A program made the position numbers and the translations under genes. The notes beneath the pieces were generated by a model. The model did not search any database. It was given only the letters and a program-made list of their open reading frames with translations, and had not been told where the DNA came from. This document shows positions 14,145 to 15,679 of a DNA stretch of 15,679 nucleotides, one piece after another (the stretch's first letter is position 1; every line of letters starts with the position of its first letter). The stretch spans positions 1 through 15,679 of the forward strand of contig JAIPDY010000055.1 of the NCBI GenBank assembly GCA_021737445.1. The letters run 5' to 3'. The stretch is from Desulfotignum sp. Lineage in GTDB: Bacteria > Desulfobacterota > Desulfobacteria > Desulfobacterales > Desulfobacteraceae.

Positions 14145-14802
14145 ACCAGTCCCTGGCATGCCTTACATTACCGAACTCAGATCCCATGTAGGCCCGGGTC
14201 AGGGGGGCTGTCAACATATGGGAAAACCGGGAAAAAGGAATGATGATGAGCATCAGCTCCCCGGACAGCACATGGGCCACCACCATCCACCGGTAGGCAA
14301 ACCACTGGTGATAGGCCAAAAATCCGGTGATAAAGGGCAGTATCACCACAAGGATAAGCAGATAGTCAGTGGCTGCGGTGAGAAATTTCACCTCAGGCAC
14401 CATGTTTCTGCGGACGGCAAAAAAAACCAGTGCGGCGATCACCACCAGGGTCAGCCAGTCAGCCAGGCTGTTATTCAGGGCCGGCCAGGATACCTGGAAC
14501 GCCTCATTGATCAGCACAATATGGGATGCCAGAAACAAAGGGATCACAAACAGCAGAATGTGAAACAGATAGGATACCCCGTAATACACCGGCCGCAGCC
14601 GGGTGCTTTTAGGGAAAAACGGAATCAGCCAGGCCCCGATGGACCGCAGGCTGTGTCTGACTGTCATGTAAGAAAAAATATAGGGTTCTTTTTGCCGAAC
14701 CGACCAGATGATGCCAAAAAATTTTATTAACAGGCCCCCCAGGAATATAATGACCGATATCCAGACCATGGGACCCATGATAAAGGCGATAAAGCTGTTC
14801 AT
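14143..14802 (-). CDS. tmcC: TmcC, NarI-like cytochrome b membrane subunit of the Tmc complex
   Basis: A 219-residue integral membrane protein with about five hydrophobic segments (near residues 10-33, 76-98, 112-131, 144-166 and 172-194), the layout of the NarI/DsrM heme b family. Histidines placed for heme b ligation are H81 and H94 in one helix and H177 and H195 in the last; the 18-residue spacing of the latter pair equals that of the E. coli NarI pair as I recall it. It would anchor the complex and carry electrons between periplasmic TmcA and cytoplasmic TmcB, with a possible quinone site. The start at 14802 follows AAAGGAG. It lies 35 bases after tmcD and 12 before tmcB, within the operon. 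The heme count is inferred. Confidence 0.9.
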   Translation of the reverse strand: MNSFIAFIMGPMVWISVIIFLGGLLIKFFGIIWSVRQKEPYIFSYMTVRHSLRSIGAWLIPFFPKSTRLRPVYYGVSYLFHILLFVIPLFLASHIVLINEAFQVSWPALNNSLADWLTLVVIAALVFFAVRRNMVPEVKFLTAATDYLLILVVILPFITGFLAYHQWFAYRWMVVAHVLSGELMLIIIPFSRFSHMLTAPLTRAYMGSEFGNVRHARDW

Positions 14803-14837
14803 TGCATGCTCCTTTAAAAAAAATTTTTCTGCCTGGT

Positions 14838-15560
14838 TTAAAGATTGATGATCCGGCGCTTGTATATGCCGTTTTCAATGCCCTTGAGCATTACACTGGA
14901 TCCGTTTGGACTCACCACCGGTTCTGCCATATAGCTGAAACCTGATGCCAGTACCCGGTTGTTGACCACCAGTTGATACTGTCCTTTTTTTTGTACCACC
15001 ACTGCCACCACACTGCCGTCCGGGCTGATGCAGGGAGCAAAGACCATGTCGGCAGCCATCTGCCAGGATGTCTGGTTGACTGCAAGATCCCAGACATCCT
15101 TGTGTTTAACCACGGCAGCCAGACAGGACCCGTCTTTGGAAAAATGGATATCTGAAACCATGGTATCCCAGGACAGGTCCCAGACAGTATCGTTCACCGC
15201 CACTGTCCAGCGGCCGAAAGGTGTGGACACAACAGCTGCCACATCCCTGCCGGCCGGAGAAACAGTCAGATGCCACAGCTGGTCATAGGCCCTGGTCCAG
15301 AACGGAACATTATTTTTGTACAGGTGCCATTTTCCATTGAGGCGGACCGGTGCCAGCAGGGAGTGCTGGTCGAGAAATTCAGGTTTCCATACCGACTGAA
15401 ACCGGTTGTCCCATATGGTATCATTCTGGACAATGGTATAGGTTTCCCTGTCTGTGCGCACCCCATATCCGATGTTTGCGCCTGATGTATCAAAACTGAT
15501 ATCCCAGATATTTAAAAACCGCCGGGCCTGGGCCCTGCCGTTCCAGGCCACACTGAACAT
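14838..15560 (-). CDS. tmcD: TmcD, tryptophan-rich beta-propeller protein: 3' part after an in-frame stop
   Basis: The 240 residues from the first ATG after an in-frame TAA (15567-15569) to the TAA at 14838-14840. The sequence is built of WD40-like blades of about 40 residues, each with a Ser-Pro/Lys-x-Gly turn, a hydrophobic strand such as VAAVV, a W-x-VAVN strand and a closing Trp: for example LTVSPAGRDVAAVV then RWTVAVNDTVWDLSW, and IHFSKDGSCLAAVV then VWDLAVNQTSW. Trp content is high, as known for TmcD. The position beside tmcC supports the name. No Shine-Dalgarno sequence precedes the ATG at 15560, and the blade pattern starts mid-blade there, so this is probably not a natural start but the second part of a longer interrupted gene. 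No signal peptide or membrane segment is visible in this part. Whether any protein is made is unknown. Confidence 0.72.
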   Translation of the reverse strand: MFSVAWNGRAQARRFLNIWDISFDTSGANIGYGVRTDRETYTIVQNDTIWDNRFQSVWKPEFLDQHSLLAPVRLNGKWHLYKNNVPFWTRAYDQLWHLTVSPAGRDVAAVVSTPFGRWTVAVNDTVWDLSWDTMVSDIHFSKDGSCLAAVVKHKDVWDLAVNQTSWQMAADMVFAPCISPDGSVVAVVVQKKGQYQLVVNNRVLASGFSYMAEPVVSPNGSSVMLKGIENGIYKRRIINL

Positions 15561-15566
15561 GCCGGA

Positions 15567-15679
15567 TTAAAAGGCATCCACATCTCCCGCAGCCATGGAT
15601 GCCACCTGGACCAGGGCAGCTGAGGTACCATCAGGGGCCATGGCCGCGCCGGTCAGATTCTCATACCGCTCTTTCCAGG
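15567..15679 (-). pseudogene. tmcD: Upstream part of the tmcD frame, ending at an in-frame TAA and cut by the window edge
   Basis: Reading in the same frame as the 14838-15560 part, the minus strand is open from the right window edge to the TAA at 15569-15567. The 36 residues before the stop include WKERYENLTGAAMAPDGTSA then ALVQVASMAAGDVDAF, which match the first half of a propeller blade. After the stop, SGMFSVAWNGRAQARRF supplies the second half of that same blade. The two pieces therefore look like one gene split by a single-codon change rather than two genes. The other two frames on this strand hit stops quickly here. The true 5' end, and any signal peptide, lie beyond the window. Confidence 0.6.

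Noticed and set aside
15567..15569. Stop codon recoding (selenocysteine or pyrrolysine) as an explanation for the tmcD interruption
   Set aside because: The codon is TAA. Known recoding to these amino acids uses TGA or TAG, so recoding is unlikely.
1..15679. Search for CRISPR arrays, insertion sequences, phage genes, toxin-antitoxin pairs, tRNAs and rRNAs
   Set aside because: No regularly spaced repeats, transposase motifs, terminal inverted repeats or tRNA-like folds were seen; coding density is continuous with metabolic and signalling genes.

Overview
The window suggests a Gram-negative, strictly anaerobic, sulfate-reducing deltaproteobacterium (Desulfobacterota), probably of the Desulfobacteraceae type. 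The main evidence is a recognisable Tmc (transmembrane redox complex) gene set: an acidic tetraheme cytochrome c3 (TmcA), an HdrD-like iron-sulfur protein (TmcB), a NarI-like membrane subunit (TmcC) and a tryptophan-rich beta-propeller protein (TmcD). The lineage is inferred from gene content. No rRNA, tRNA, mobile element or CRISPR array is visible, and no gene-free stretch exceeds about 80 bases.

Left part (1-2564, plus strand): the end of a polyamine ABC transporter operon, potB (5' truncated by the window edge), potC and potD, joined by 4-base ATGA overlaps. The ATPase gene potA is presumably upstream of the window.

Middle-left (2578-5030, minus strand): a tight four-gene unit read right to left. 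It encodes a very acidic 132-residue protein of unknown function, a glyoxalase II-like metallo-hydrolase, a GNAT acetyltransferase and a DUF2156 protein (itself of GNAT-like fold). It converges on potD with only 13 bases between the stop codons.

Middle and right (5110-15679, minus strand): one long, closely packed run read right to left: tmcD, tmcC, tmcB, tmcA, a single-domain response regulator, a membrane histidine kinase with two periplasmic heme c motifs, a receiver-kinase protein, a 178-residue unknown protein, a double-domain universal stress protein, a second single-domain response regulator and a second receiver-kinase with a cysteine-bearing PAS domain. From memory, the tmc region of Desulfovibrio vulgaris also carries a histidine kinase, DivK-type regulators, a universal stress protein and a small unknown gene, so the association appears conserved.

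Inferred working model: TmcA takes electrons from the periplasmic cytochrome c3 / hydrogenase pool, and TmcB, TmcC and TmcD pass them to or across the membrane for sulfate respiration. The heme-bearing kinase could read the redox state of the same pool and feed a cascade of three kinases and four receivers. None of these has a DNA-binding output domain, so the final output lies outside the window or is protein-protein.

The most notable oddities are an in-frame TAA that interrupts the tmcD reading frame within a propeller blade, the heme c sensor kinase beside its likely redox partner, and two kinases whose phospho-acceptor histidine lacks the usual acidic neighbour.
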